Below are positions 14,644-23,514 of a stretch of DNA of 60,227 nucleotides, piece after piece. This DNA is from Treponema primitia ZAS-1 (GTDB lineage Bacteria; Spirochaetota; Spirochaetia; Treponematales; Breznakiellaceae), in NCBI RefSeq assembly GCF_000297095.1, contig NZ_AEEA01000066.1:1-60227 (forward strand), in the 5' to 3' direction. Every line of letters begins with the position of its first letter. Within the stretch, counting starts at the first letter, position 1. The notes under the pieces are model-generated. The model did no database searches, was not told the DNA's origin, and saw nothing but the letters and a program-made list of their open reading frames with translations. A program made the translations under genes and the position numbers.

Positions 14644-15611
14644 TATGCACTCCCCCTTGAGGGGATATTGTTAAAACGCCCCCGGTCGTGCTTCTCGTTC
14701 CAGCCTGAAGTATCCGGCCCCAGGGCGAGAAGCTGGTAGGGGTTATGCCCATGGGAGCCCAGCTGGTACCCCCGCTTGATGGCGTCAAAATCCGTGGTAT
14801 CCCCAAAGCCCGGGGTCTGAAAAAGGTCCTTGGCATAATTCCAGAGGTTCGGAAAATCAACGAGCCGGTTCCGGTTGCACCGGAATACCAAATTATAGGC
14901 CGTATCGAAACGGGCCAGGGTAACGTAGAGCCGTATATCAGAATCAGTAATACTGCTGCCAAAAAGATAACGGTTTTTCCCGAGCCGTTCCTCCAGGATG
15001 TCCAGGCGCTTAAAAAGGAGCTCGTAATTTTTTTCATATTCCCCTTGATTTTCGGCAAACCCCGCCTTGTAAACAGCGTTATTAACTTCATGGAAAATAA
15101 TATCATTCAACCCATCAATATCAGTGCGCAAATCCGGGGGATAGAGATCCGGGGCGTCTTTTTTATGCAGGGGCGCCCAGGCAGTCTCCCAGTGGTTAGT
15201 CAGCTTGAAATAATCGTTGTTCACCACCTTGCCGGTGCTTATATCCACCACCGCGGGAACCGTTGCCCTGCCGGTATAAGCGGGATCGGCCTTTTCATAG
15301 GCCTCCGAAAGATACCGGATTTTCAACACCGGATCGACCCCGGCGGGATCGAGGGAAAATTCCCAGCCCCTATCGGTCCGCACCGGATTAGCCTTCCCAA
15401 TGCTGATAGCCTCCGTCAGTCCCAGGAGATTGAGGACGATGATCTGCCGGTGAGCCCAGGGGCAGATCGCCGCCCAGAGCAGCCGATATCTCCCCGCCTC
15501 CACCGGAAGCTCCCCGGGACCGCTGCCAAAGGGCGTAGTAAATCGGTTAGCCTGGCGCACAAAGGCGCCCTCTGCGCTTATTTCATGAGCCGATTCTGAA
15601 GTTGCAACCAT
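14643..15611 (-). CDS. Glutathione-transferase-like protein (glutathionyl-hydroquinone reductase family), copy 1
   Basis: 322 residues, the length of the YqjG/ECM4 branch of omega-like transferases that reduce glutathionyl-hydroquinones. The catalytic cysteine lies in CPWAHR (about residue 51) after GRYRLLWAA. Further family marks are VPAVVDI near residue 123 and the C-terminal helical region with DSDIRLYVTLARFD. A paralogue of equal length lies at 17295-18263. A cysteine-based thiol transfer role is known for the family; the thiol used by a treponeme is unknown. Confidence 0.88.
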   Translation of the reverse strand: MVATSESAHEISAEGAFVRQANRFTTPFGSGPGELPVEAGRYRLLWAAICPWAHRQIIVLNLLGLTEAISIGKANPVRTDRGWEFSLDPAGVDPVLKIRYLSEAYEKADPAYTGRATVPAVVDISTGKVVNNDYFKLTNHWETAWAPLHKKDAPDLYPPDLRTDIDGLNDIIFHEVNNAVYKAGFAENQGEYEKNYELLFKRLDILEERLGKNRYLFGSSITDSDIRLYVTLARFDTAYNLVFRCNRNRLVDFPNLWNYAKDLFQTPGFGDTTDFDAIKRGYQLGSHGHNPYQLLALGPDTSGWNEKHDRGRFNNIPSRGSA

Positions 15612-15713
15612 GATCGCCCCCTTGCAAATTACATATAATTCATATAATGTTAATAGGCGTTAATTTAACCCCTTTTAGACGCCATGTCAATGCGTATTGG
15701 AGAATTACATATC

Positions 15714-16340
15714 ATGGGGAACCTCGAATTTAGATTAATGGAAAAAGAAGATTTCGGTGCAATAGTAACTCTCATGGCGGGAACTTTTTTTCATTCCGCC
15801 CTCTATACCTGGGCAGCCCCTGATGAGGAGGAACGGCGGCGGCTCCTCAATGCCATGTTCCATCACCGGGCACAAGGCTGGCTCGCATACCAGACCGAGC
15901 TTGTCTTAGAAGCGGGCGTCATCGTGGGCTCCGCCACTTGGATTCCCCCCAAGAACGGTGAGGAGGAGCCCGTCAAGAATACCGGTTCCATGGACGATGT
16001 TTTCAAGGGCCTTTCCCCGGGGGTGGCGGAACGGTGGATGGTATTCCAGGCCATCATCGAAGCCCAGGAAAAAAGTATTCCTCCCCTTGCTTGGGAACTG
16101 GCCCCCATAGCGATTGCCCCGGAAGCGCAGGGCAGAAAGATAGGATCCAAACTGATAGCAAAAAAGCTTGAAGAGATAGACCAGGCCGGTCTGCCCTGTT
16201 TCCTGGCAACCCAGGATCGGATAAACTTGGAAATCTACGGACGCTTCGGATTCAAAAAGACTGATGAAATTCCAATCGCCCCCGGCGGGCCTATCAGTTA
16301 CGGTATGTTCCGTGCAGCCGGTGTGCCGGATTCGCTCTAG
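15714..16340 (+). CDS. GNAT-family N-acetyltransferase
   Basis: 208 residues from the ATG preceded by GGAGAA at 9 bases (MGNLEFRLMEKEDF); an ATG 30 bases upstream is a less likely start. The acetyl-CoA binding pattern is visible near residue 140 (LAPIAIAPEAQGRKIGSKLI), followed by the usual ATQDRINLEIYGRFGF ending. It is divergent from the glutathione-transferase gene across a 100-base AT-rich gap holding two TATAAT-like boxes, and is followed 23 bases later by cysK. The substrate is unknown; O-acetylation of serine is not implied. Confidence 0.85.
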   Translation: MGNLEFRLMEKEDFGAIVTLMAGTFFHSALYTWAAPDEEERRRLLNAMFHHRAQGWLAYQTELVLEAGVIVGSATWIPPKNGEEEPVKNTGSMDDVFKGLSPGVAERWMVFQAIIEAQEKSIPPLAWELAPIAIAPEAQGRKIGSKLIAKKLEEIDQAGLPCFLATQDRINLEIYGRFGFKKTDEIPIAPGGPISYGMFRAAGVPDSL

Positions 16341-16363
16341 ACTGTGTTAAAAAGGAGTTACCC

Positions 16364-17290
16364 ATGTCAATCAGCATTGCCCAGGACGCCACGCAACTTA
16401 TCGGAGGGACCCCGCTGGTTAAACTTAACCGCCTTGCCCCCAAGGATGGGGCGGATGTCTATGTCAAGCTTGAAAGTTTTAATATCGGGGGCAGCGTAAA
16501 AGACAGGATTGCCCTCAATATGATTAACGCCGCGGAGGCGGAAGGAAAAATTAAACCCGGAGATACCCTGATTGAAGTAACCAGCGGCAATACCGGGATA
16601 GGCCTGGCCCTGGTGGCGGCGGTCAAGGGCTACAAATTAATAATCGTCATGGGGGATAACGTTAGTGTGGAGCGGCGTCAGCTTGCCCAGGCCTACGGTG
16701 CGGAGGTGGTTATTGTCAGCGCCGTGGGGGGCATAAAAACATCCTTTGACAAGGCGGCGGAACTGATCGCCCAGCATGGCTACTTTGAGGTTAAGCAGTT
16801 TGAAAACCCCCACAATCCCGAAACCCATGAGCGCACCACGGGCCCGGAAATTGTCGAAGCCCTGGGCAAAGCGCCCGACGCCTTTGTCGCGGGCATCGGT
16901 ACCGGGGGCACCATCACCGGCGTAGGGCGCTATCTCAAAAAGCTCCGGTCCGATGTGCGGATCGTTGCGGTGGAGCCCGACGCCTCGCCGGTGCTGAGCG
17001 GCGGCACGGGCGGTCCCCACGCTATCCAGGGGATCGGCGCGGGGATCATCCCCAAGGTTCTGGATACGGGGATCTACGATGAGATAATCCGCATCACCAA
17101 CGATGAAGCCCGGGATACGGCCCGCGCCCTGGCGGCGAAGGAAGGGCTCCTGCTGGGTTATTCCGCCGCAGCCGCCATCCTCAGCGCGACCCGGGTTGCG
17201 GAACGTTTGGGAAAAGGCAAGTCCGTGGTTGTTATTGCCCCGGATACGGGGGAACGGTACCTATCCACACCCCTGTATAAATTCGAGTAA
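16364..17290 (+). CDS. cysK: Cysteine synthase A (O-acetylserine sulfhydrylase)
   Basis: 308 residues, the standard CysK length. This PLP enzyme makes cysteine from O-acetylserine and sulfide. The PLP lysine is in GGSVKDRIALNM (about residue 44), the substrate loop is TSGNTGIGLA, and the phosphate-cradle GTGGTITGVGRYL is present. The C-terminal YLSTPLY is usual. A GGAG site lies before the ATG. It is followed after only 4 bases by a glutathione-transferase paralogue, linking cysteine supply with thiol chemistry. Confidence 0.96.
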   Translation: MSISIAQDATQLIGGTPLVKLNRLAPKDGADVYVKLESFNIGGSVKDRIALNMINAAEAEGKIKPGDTLIEVTSGNTGIGLALVAAVKGYKLIIVMGDNVSVERRQLAQAYGAEVVIVSAVGGIKTSFDKAAELIAQHGYFEVKQFENPHNPETHERTTGPEIVEALGKAPDAFVAGIGTGGTITGVGRYLKKLRSDVRIVAVEPDASPVLSGGTGGPHAIQGIGAGIIPKVLDTGIYDEIIRITNDEARDTARALAAKEGLLLGYSAAAAILSATRVAERLGKGKSVVVIAPDTGERYLSTPLYKFE

Positions 17291-17294
17291 CCCC

Positions 17295-18263
17295 ATGGCA
17301 TATAAAACGTGGTTTGCGGGCGAAACAAACAATGCAAGCGGCGCCTTTGTGCGGCAGGGGAATCATTTTACCGCCCCCTTCGGCGCCGGAGAGGGGGAAC
17401 TCCCCATAGAAGCCGGACGATACCGGCTCATCTGGTCCGCGGCCTGCCCTTGGGCGACCCGGCAAATGATAGTCCGGAGCCTCCTGGGCTTGGAAAAGGT
17501 CCTGAGCGTGGGCCTGGTGGACCCCATACGGCCCGCCAAGGAGTACAGCGACTGGGCTTTCAGCCTGGACCCGGGAGCTGTGGACCCGGTTTTAAAGGTG
17601 AAATACCTCAGCGATCTCTACCTGGCCTCGGATCCCAATTACCAGGGCCGTTTTACGGTCCCCGCCATTGTGGACATCCCCTCCGGCACGGTGGTGAACA
17701 ACGATTACTTTAACCTTAGCTATTACTGGGAAACGGTGTGGCAGGATTTCCATAAACCGGACGCCCCTGACCTTTTTCCGGAAAAGCTGCGGCAGGATAT
17801 CCAGGAGCTCAACAGTATCATTTTTCACGATGTAAACAACGGGGTGTATAAAGCGGGGTTTGCCCGTGGTCAGGCAGCCTACGAAGCGGCATATCACCGG
17901 GTGTTTAAGCGCCTGGATTGGCTGGACGGGCGGCTCTCCACCCAGCGTTATCTTTTTGGGGATTCCATCACCGATTCGGACATCCGGCTCTGGGTAAGTT
18001 TGGCGCGGTTTGACGCAGCCTATTACAATGCCTTCCGGGTAAACCGAAACCGGCTGACCGATTTTCCCCACCTCTGGGCCTATGCCCGGGATCTCTACCA
18101 GATTCCGGCCTTTGGCGAAAATACTCACTTTGATCATATCAAAGCCCATTACCACGTATGCTGCGATCCGGGGAATGTCTTTGGCATTGTTCCCAAAGGC
18201 CCCGATGCGGCTGCCTGGAAAATCGCCCATGGGAGAGAAAAACTGGCTATACACCCGGCTTGA
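17295..18263 (+). CDS. Glutathione-transferase-like protein (glutathionyl-hydroquinone reductase family), copy 2
   Basis: 322 residues from the ATG just after the cysK stop; a longer frame upstream only overlaps cysK. The catalytic motif is CPWATR where copy 1 has CPWAHR. The sequence follows copy 1 along its length (GAFVRQGNHFTAPFG, VPAIVDIPSG, SITDSDIRLWVSLARFD). The two copies sit on opposite strands with the acetyltransferase and cysK between them, so they look like an old duplication rather than a fresh tandem one. Probably co-transcribed with cysK. Confidence 0.88.
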   Translation: MAYKTWFAGETNNASGAFVRQGNHFTAPFGAGEGELPIEAGRYRLIWSAACPWATRQMIVRSLLGLEKVLSVGLVDPIRPAKEYSDWAFSLDPGAVDPVLKVKYLSDLYLASDPNYQGRFTVPAIVDIPSGTVVNNDYFNLSYYWETVWQDFHKPDAPDLFPEKLRQDIQELNSIIFHDVNNGVYKAGFARGQAAYEAAYHRVFKRLDWLDGRLSTQRYLFGDSITDSDIRLWVSLARFDAAYYNAFRVNRNRLTDFPHLWAYARDLYQIPAFGENTHFDHIKAHYHVCCDPGNVFGIVPKGPDAAAWKIAHGREKLAIHPA

Positions 18264-18276
18264 ACAGATTTTCTTG

Positions 18277-18303
18277 TTGACAGGGCCTGGATAAGCGTAT
18301 AAT
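18277..18303 (+). promoter_or_regulatory. Promoter of the second amino-acid ABC operon
   Basis: Perfect hexamers TTGACA (18277-18282) and TATAAT (18298-18303) occur with a short 15-base spacer. A strong AAGGAGG site follows before the ATG at 18359. Confidence 0.65.
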
Positions 18304-18358
18304 CTTTTATAACTTATTAACTCGATATGAGTAATAAAATATTCTTAAGGAGGAATAT

Positions 18359-19225
18359 ATGTTTTCATCATCAAAAAAAGGTCTATTTCGACAAAGGGCA
18401 GCTATTGTTGCCATCATGTTGTCTACCGCCATGGGACTATATGCGGGGGGCAGCAAAGAACCGGGCGCTTCCGGAAATTCGGAAACTAAAACGATAATCT
18501 ACGCCGCCACTGCGGGTATGCCCAGGCCCTTTTCCTACGTGAATGCGGACAACAAACTGGAGGGGCATAATATAGAGCTTATCCAGGCAATTTTTGCCCG
18601 CCTCCCCCAGTATGAATTACGGTTTGAAGTTACCGATTTTCCGTCCATCTTTTCAGGGCTCGATTCGGACCGGTATCAGCTTGGGGTTAACAACTTCGGC
18701 ATGAATAACGAGCGCAAGGAAAAATACATCTTCAGCGATCCGATTTTTAAGAACACCGACATCGTAGCCTTCTCGCCGACCGCTAAAATTCCGTCCGGTA
18801 AGATCGGATCCTTCCGCGAACTGGCGGGACTGACCACCATCAACGCCACGGGGAATAATGCTTCCACTATTTTACAGAACTACAACAACGCAAACGCCGA
18901 TGCTCAGATAAAACTTAATTACACCGATGCGGATCTGGTTACCCAGGTGCAGGATGTGGAGAATGGAAAATACGATTTTATTCTGCTTGATAAACCCCTC
19001 TATGATGAATATGTCAAGGTATACGATCTTAAGCTGAAAGCCGTGGAGATTACCCCGGAATTGCTTGCCCAAATTACCAATTCTCCCTACACCTATTTTA
19101 TCATCGCCAAGGGATATGAAAAACTTGCCGGTGAAATCAACACCGTTCTGCGGGAACTGGTAAAAGACGGTACATCAAAGGCGATTAACCTGAAATATTT
19201 CGGTTCCGATTACACACCGGACTGA
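18359..19225 (+). CDS. Amino-acid ABC transporter, periplasmic binding protein
   Basis: 288 residues. It has an N-terminal signal peptide with cleavage around LYAGGSKEPG, then a type II binding fold (RPFSYVNADNKLEGHNIELIQAIFARLP) and the lower-hinge segment LGVNNFGMNNERKEKYIFSDP. The pattern is close to cystine-type binding proteins, and cysK lies upstream, but specificity cannot be proved by sequence. It is the first gene of a four-gene operon with a permease, an ATPase and an amidohydrolase. Confidence 0.92.
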   Translation: MFSSSKKGLFRQRAAIVAIMLSTAMGLYAGGSKEPGASGNSETKTIIYAATAGMPRPFSYVNADNKLEGHNIELIQAIFARLPQYELRFEVTDFPSIFSGLDSDRYQLGVNNFGMNNERKEKYIFSDPIFKNTDIVAFSPTAKIPSGKIGSFRELAGLTTINATGNNASTILQNYNNANADAQIKLNYTDADLVTQVQDVENGKYDFILLDKPLYDEYVKVYDLKLKAVEITPELLAQITNSPYTYFIIAKGYEKLAGEINTVLRELVKDGTSKAINLKYFGSDYTPD

Positions 19226-19272
19226 GAAAGCCTGCGGACGGTTAAGTCCGTTGGGGATAAGGGGGAAAACAA

Positions 19273-20010
19273 ATGGCTAAGTTATTCGATTTCCCATTGG
19301 TATTTACCCAGATTCCGCTCATTCTGGAAGCGCTGCCCATGACCCTGGCCCTCACCATCCTGGCGTTCATCGGCGGGCTCATGGTGGCGCTTCCTATTGC
19401 CATTGTAAAAATGAACAAGGTACCGGTGCTGCGCCAAATATGCGCAGTATTTGTGTCAATTACCCGGGGCACCCCGGTGCTTGTTCAATTGTATCTGATT
19501 TACTTTGGCATCCCCCTGATGTTTAAGTATATCAACTTTTATCACGGCACTAATTTTAATGTGCGGAATGTGCCTTCCATTGTGTTTGCCCTTATCGCCC
19601 TGGCGCTGAACGAAGCGGCGTACAATTCAGAAACAATCCGCGCCGCCCTGCAGTCGGTTGCCAAGGGGCAGATAGAAGCCGCCCACTCCCTGGGGATGAC
19701 GGGGATACAAACCTTAAAGCGGGTCATTATTCCCCAGGCTTTTCTTATCGCCATGCCGCCCCTGGGCAATTCCCTTATCGGCTTGCTCAAGGGAACCTCC
19801 CTGGCCTTTGTCTGCTCCCTGGTGGAGATGACCGCCCGGGGTAAAATTCTGGCGGGGGTGAACTATCGGTATTTTGAAGCCTACTGTTCCCTGGCAATTA
19901 TTTACTGGGTCCTTACCCTGGCTATAGAACAGGGGCTGCGTCATGCGGAAAAGAAACTCCGCATACCCGACACCGCCCCGCCCATAGTCATTGGAAAGGA
20001 TCATATATGA
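19273..20010 (+). CDS. Amino-acid ABC transporter, permease
   Basis: 245 residues of the HisM family. The ATPase-contact loop reads EAAHSLGMTGIQTLKRVIIPQ and the motif SITRGTPVLVQLYLIYFG precedes it. Only one permease is encoded, so the channel is probably a homodimer, unlike the first operon. It overlaps the ATPase start by four bases. The region NFYHGTNFNVRNVPSIVFALIALALNEAAY, with its extended loop, is seen in TcyL/YecS-like cystine permeases; this is only a hint at the substrate. Confidence 0.92.
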   Translation: MAKLFDFPLVFTQIPLILEALPMTLALTILAFIGGLMVALPIAIVKMNKVPVLRQICAVFVSITRGTPVLVQLYLIYFGIPLMFKYINFYHGTNFNVRNVPSIVFALIALALNEAAYNSETIRAALQSVAKGQIEAAHSLGMTGIQTLKRVIIPQAFLIAMPPLGNSLIGLLKGTSLAFVCSLVEMTARGKILAGVNYRYFEAYCSLAIIYWVLTLAIEQGLRHAEKKLRIPDTAPPIVIGKDHI

Positions 20011-20765
20011 TTGAGATCCAAGGGCTTAGTAAACGGTTTAACGACAATATCGTGCTGGATGATCTGAATCTGCATATCGAAAAAAGCCAGGTGGTGGCGA
20101 TTATCGGCCCATCGGGTACGGGAAAGTCTACCCTGCTGCGGTGCATGAACCTGTTGGAACAGCCGGAAAAGGGCAGTATCCGTATCGGGGATTTTTCCAT
20201 GGACCTTACGGACAAAACAAGCCATAACCGGGTTGAACTCCGTAAGCGCACAGCGATGGTGTTTCAGCAGTTCAATCTCTTTCATCACAAAACGGCGCTG
20301 CAAAATGTTATGGAAGGGCTTATTACCGTAAAAAAGCTGAAGCACGCCGATGCGGAAGAACTGGCGCGGAAACATCTGGCGGACGTGGGCCTTTCCGACC
20401 GGCTGGGACACTATCCCCAGCACCTTTCCGGCGGGCAGCAGCAGCGGGTTGCCATTGCCCGGGCGCTTGCCATGAGTCCTGAGGTACTGCTCTTTGACGA
20501 GCCCACCTCAGCGCTGGACCCTGAACTGGTGGGGGAAGTGCTGGACACCATACGGGAGACAGCCCGCAGCGGGTACACCATGATGCTGGTTTCCCACGAA
20601 ATGAATTTTGTACGGACCGTTGCGTCCCGGGTTATCTTTCTGGAAAACGGAAAAATTATCGAAGATGGAACTCCTGTGGATGTGTTCAACCGCCCGAAAC
20701 ATCCGCGTACAAAAGAATTTTTGGCAAAGATGAATCAACTTAACGGACCGGATTATATTATCTAA
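20007..20765 (+). CDS. Amino-acid ABC transporter, ATP-binding protein
   Basis: 252 residues. Complete ABC ATPase: Walker A GPSGTGKST, Q-loop VFQQFNLFHHKT, signature LSGGQQQRVAIARAL, Walker B VLLFDEPTSALDP, and switch His in VSHEMNFVR. It overlaps the permease gene by four bases. It resembles the ATPase of the first ABC operon in every motif, but the two operons differ in permease number and gene order, so this is not a recent block duplication. Confidence 0.93.
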   Translation: MIEIQGLSKRFNDNIVLDDLNLHIEKSQVVAIIGPSGTGKSTLLRCMNLLEQPEKGSIRIGDFSMDLTDKTSHNRVELRKRTAMVFQQFNLFHHKTALQNVMEGLITVKKLKHADAEELARKHLADVGLSDRLGHYPQHLSGGQQQRVAIARALAMSPEVLLFDEPTSALDPELVGEVLDTIRETARSGYTMMLVSHEMNFVRTVASRVIFLENGKIIEDGTPVDVFNRPKHPRTKEFLAKMNQLNGPDYII

Positions 20766-20790
20766 CCTTTTTCATTCGGAAGGGAACACG

Positions 20791-22053
20791 ATGAAACAAT
20801 TAATTACCAACATACAGGTTTTTGACGGAACCCACGAGCCGCTCATTGAACATGCCTCCATTATTATTGACAATAACATTATTACTGAAATAACCCAGGA
20901 AAATGTTTCCCGGGATCAGTTTGACACGGTTACCGACGGCAGGCTTTCCACGGCGATTCCCGGTCTGACCGACTGCCACGTGCATTTTTCAATTTCCAAA
21001 GCCCCGGGACAGCTTGATGCCATGCGCATAGACGAAACCGCTATCCGGGCGGCAAAAAATGCGGAAGCAACCCTGTACCGGGGCTTTACCACCGTTCGGG
21101 ACGCGGGGAGCCTGGTGTTCGGCCTGAAAAAAAGCATTGATGAGGGCTATGTAGACGGTCCGCGGATTTTCCCTTCCCATGGGATCATCTCCCAAACTTC
21201 GGGACACGGCGATTCCCGGGGAAGCCAGGCCCAGGGCAAAACCGTTTTTGGACACGATTCCCCAACCATGAAGACCGGCGCCTTTATCACCGCCGACGGG
21301 GTTCCGGAGGTGCTCCATGCGGTGCGGGAACAACTGTTTCTGGGCGCATCCCAGATAAAAATAATGGCCGGCGGAGGAATCGGCTCCCTCTACGATCCCC
21401 TGGAATCCCTGCAGTTTACCCCGGAAGAAATGCGCGCAGCGGTACAGGCAGCCGCTGATTTTGGCACCTATGTGTTTGCCCATTTATATACCCCCCAGCA
21501 GATGCAGCGTGCAGCGGAAGCGGGTGTGCAATGTTTTGAACACGGAACCCTGCTGGATAAAGAAACTGCCCAAATCATCAAGAATAAAAATATCTGGCTC
21601 TGTCCGCAGTTTGCCCTGTTCTTTGATAACTTTGTCTCCGATGTGGTTACCAGCCCAACCCAGGACCGGAAGCGCCTGTTGGTACAAAAGGCAGCCTACA
21701 CCCAAGCGGAGATCATCAATGAATTTGATCTCCCCACCGTTTTCGGCACGGATCTTGCCATGACCAAAGAATGGTGCGACCGGTACCAGCCTGCGGAATT
21801 CCGTTCAAAAAAGAAGGTCCACGGCAGCTTTAAGGGCCTGCTCACCGCCACCGGAAATGTCCAAGAACTATTCAAACTGTGCGGCTACCGAAACCCCTAT
21901 CCCGATGGAAAAATAGGAGTTCTGGAAGCAGGTTCCTTCGCAGATATACTGCTTATAAAAGGCAATCCCGCAGCGGACCTTGATCTCCTTTCGGACATCA
22001 ACAATATAAAGATGATTATGAAGGATGGAAAAATCTACAAGAATACCCTATAA
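20791..22053 (+). CDS. Metal-dependent amidohydrolase (imidazolonepropionase/Xaa-Pro peptidase-like)
   Basis: 420 residues of the amidohydrolase superfamily. Metal-binding residues can be followed in order: HVH in TDCHVHFS, Lys in QIKIMAGGG (likely carboxylated), His in VFAHLYTP, His in CFEHGTLL and Asp in FGTDLAM. The C-terminal EAGSFADILLIKGNP is typical of cyclic-imidase and dipeptidase-like members. It is the last gene of the ABC operon, suggesting that it opens or hydrolyses the imported compound, such as an N-blocked amino acid or dipeptide. No signal peptide. Confidence 0.88.
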   Translation: MKQLITNIQVFDGTHEPLIEHASIIIDNNIITEITQENVSRDQFDTVTDGRLSTAIPGLTDCHVHFSISKAPGQLDAMRIDETAIRAAKNAEATLYRGFTTVRDAGSLVFGLKKSIDEGYVDGPRIFPSHGIISQTSGHGDSRGSQAQGKTVFGHDSPTMKTGAFITADGVPEVLHAVREQLFLGASQIKIMAGGGIGSLYDPLESLQFTPEEMRAAVQAAADFGTYVFAHLYTPQQMQRAAEAGVQCFEHGTLLDKETAQIIKNKNIWLCPQFALFFDNFVSDVVTSPTQDRKRLLVQKAAYTQAEIINEFDLPTVFGTDLAMTKEWCDRYQPAEFRSKKKVHGSFKGLLTATGNVQELFKLCGYRNPYPDGKIGVLEAGSFADILLIKGNPAADLDLLSDINNIKMIMKDGKIYKNTL

Positions 22054-22191
22054 GCGGTTTCGTCTTGCCGGGACTTTTCCCGTTCCGCCCTGGCCAGCCA
22101 GGCGTATTATCTCGTTGCCGTCTCCATATGCCACTCCAGTATGCGATCCCCCCGGTAAATACTCCTTCTTGTATTATGTGACATCGGCGGG

Positions 22192-22310
22192 CGGGGGGAG
22201 GGGTACACCTGGCTTCATGTATGTGGAATTCCCTGCTGTAGTAGACCTGCGCAGCAGGGCTGCGGAAGCAGACTCTACACGCACATGAAGACGGGTGCAC
22301 CCCTCCCCAC
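22192..22310. repeat. Long imperfect palindrome between convergent genes
   Basis: In the 308-base gap between the amidohydrolase and the last motility-operon gene, two arms of about 38 bases face each other. Each contains GGGGAGGGGT, CACC and CTTCATGT in the same order, the second on the opposite strand, around a loop of about 60 bases that itself has small dyads. No T-run is obvious, so it is unlikely to be a plain terminator. The look is that of a dispersed palindromic element. The remaining gap sequence shows nothing else I can name. Confidence 0.6.
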
Positions 22311-22361
22311 GCCCGTCTTTGCCGACAACGTCTTTGCCGACAAAATACAAAACAGGGGCAT

Positions 22362-23168
22362 TCACCGGTTAAATTTCCGTTCCGACATAGCCAGGGCCAG
22401 ATCAACCTCGGCTATGGTTACCCCCAGGCGGGCAGCGATGGTTTCGGCGGAAAAGCCGTTCCGGGATAGCTCAAGGACCAGCTCTGTCAGGGGGGTCTTA
22501 GGTTTAACTTGGTTGGGTGATCGGATAAACCGTGGCCCGGCGGATTGCCCGGTTTCCGCTTCAGGAACCGCCGGATCAAGGGAGCCGCCGGATGAGTCGA
22601 TGGCGGGATCGGCGGGCGCTACTTGCAACGAAGTTTCCCGCGCTACTTGCAACGAAGTTTCCCGCGCTACTTGCAACGAAGTTTCCCGCGCAGCTGCAGT
22701 CTCCTGCCCCGGAGTTTCAGACGTGGTGTCCGGCTCCGGAAGGATGACCTCCAGGGAGGACCTGAGTCCCCGGGCTCGGCCAAGGGCGGCGTAAGCCCCT
22801 TCGGTTTGGACGCCATTGGTACCGTTGGTATGGGCTCCCTCGGAAGGGCGGGGCGTGGGCGATTCGCCGGCCAGAGCGCTTAGGGCGCTTTCCTGGGTAT
22901 TCCGCCGGTCCAGTTCACGGGCATAGACGGCGATACGGCGGTCCAGGGTGTCGATCAGGGCCTTGACGGATTTTGCCTTATCTTCCAGGAGGGTAAGGTT
23001 CTGATCTGTCTTCAGATCGATTCCGTCAATGAGCAGGTCTACCTCCTCCTTAAAATCTTTAAGAAGGCGCTCGGCGCCGGTGCGGCGGCGGAGGTATGCA
23101 AGAAAATATATAAACGAAAAACCGCAGATTATCAGGCTGGCGGCGGAAAAGATAAGGGACAGGGTCAT
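22362..23168 (-). CDS. Membrane-anchored protein of unknown function, end of the motility operon
   Basis: 268 residues. One N-terminal membrane segment (about residues 4-26), a charged and probably coiled-coil stretch to about residue 90, a low-complexity Ser/Thr/Glu/Pro linker, and a C-terminal part (LSRNGFSAETIAARLGVTIAEVDLAL) that looks like a helix-turn-helix, as in other spirochaete proteins of this operon position. The linker contains three copies of ARETSLQV encoded by a perfect 24-bp tandem repeat. It starts 4 bases after the preceding gene. Function unknown. Confidence 0.75.
   Translation of the reverse strand: MTLSLIFSAASLIICGFSFIYFLAYLRRRTGAERLLKDFKEEVDLLIDGIDLKTDQNLTLLEDKAKSVKALIDTLDRRIAVYARELDRRNTQESALSALAGESPTPRPSEGAHTNGTNGVQTEGAYAALGRARGLRSSLEVILPEPDTTSETPGQETAAARETSLQVARETSLQVARETSLQVAPADPAIDSSGGSLDPAVPEAETGQSAGPRFIRSPNQVKPKTPLTELVLELSRNGFSAETIAARLGVTIAEVDLALAMSERKFNR
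22617..22688. repeat. 24-bp tandem repeat, three perfect copies
   Basis: Copies at 22617-22640, 22641-22664 and 22665-22688 are identical. The unit is a multiple of three, so copy-number change would add or remove eight residues in the linker of the membrane-anchored protein without breaking the frame. Confidence 0.95.
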
Positions 23169-23172
23169 TGGG

Positions 23173-23514
23173 CTACCCGCTTAAATCAATATTTTTTCCC
23201 AGGGCCGGGTCCCGAATAACCGAAGGATCATCCCCAGCCCGTGGGTCTGCAAACAACAGTTCCGTATCCCCGCCATCCTGCCCTTCCCCTTCGTCCCGGC
23301 GTTTCCGGGGGGAGCGGTCCTTGATCCGTTCCGGTCCCTGGCCGGCATCCTGGGATTCATTAACCGACTGGATCCGTTCATCGGTCCTGCGCTGAATCTG
23401 GGCGCCCTGAATTGACTGCTGAAGCTGGAGTCCCTGCTTTTGGTTCGCCTGCTCCTTGCCAACCTTGTCAACCTGGGTAAAGAGGGTCTGCAAATCAATC
23501 GGATTAATTGCCAT
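23173..23514 (-). CDS. Small hydrophilic protein of unknown function in the motility operon
   Basis: 113 residues from the ATG giving MAINPIDLQTLFTQVDKVGKEQ; upstream in-frame starts would overlap fapA further. It is very polar, Gln-, Arg- and Asp-rich, predicted largely helical and disordered, with no membrane segment. It overlaps the fapA stop by 11 bases and sits between fapA and the membrane-anchored gene. No known family is recognised. Confidence 0.7.
   Translation of the reverse strand: MAINPIDLQTLFTQVDKVGKEQANQKQGLQLQQSIQGAQIQRRTDERIQSVNESQDAGQGPERIKDRSPRKRRDEGEGQDGGDTELLFADPRAGDDPSVIRDPALGKNIDLSG

Noticed and set aside
15622..15648. Promoter TTGCAA with TATAAT for the acetyltransferase gene
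   Set aside because: Spacing is 15 bases or shorter and several overlapping TATAAT-like boxes exist in both directions, so no single promoter can be assigned.
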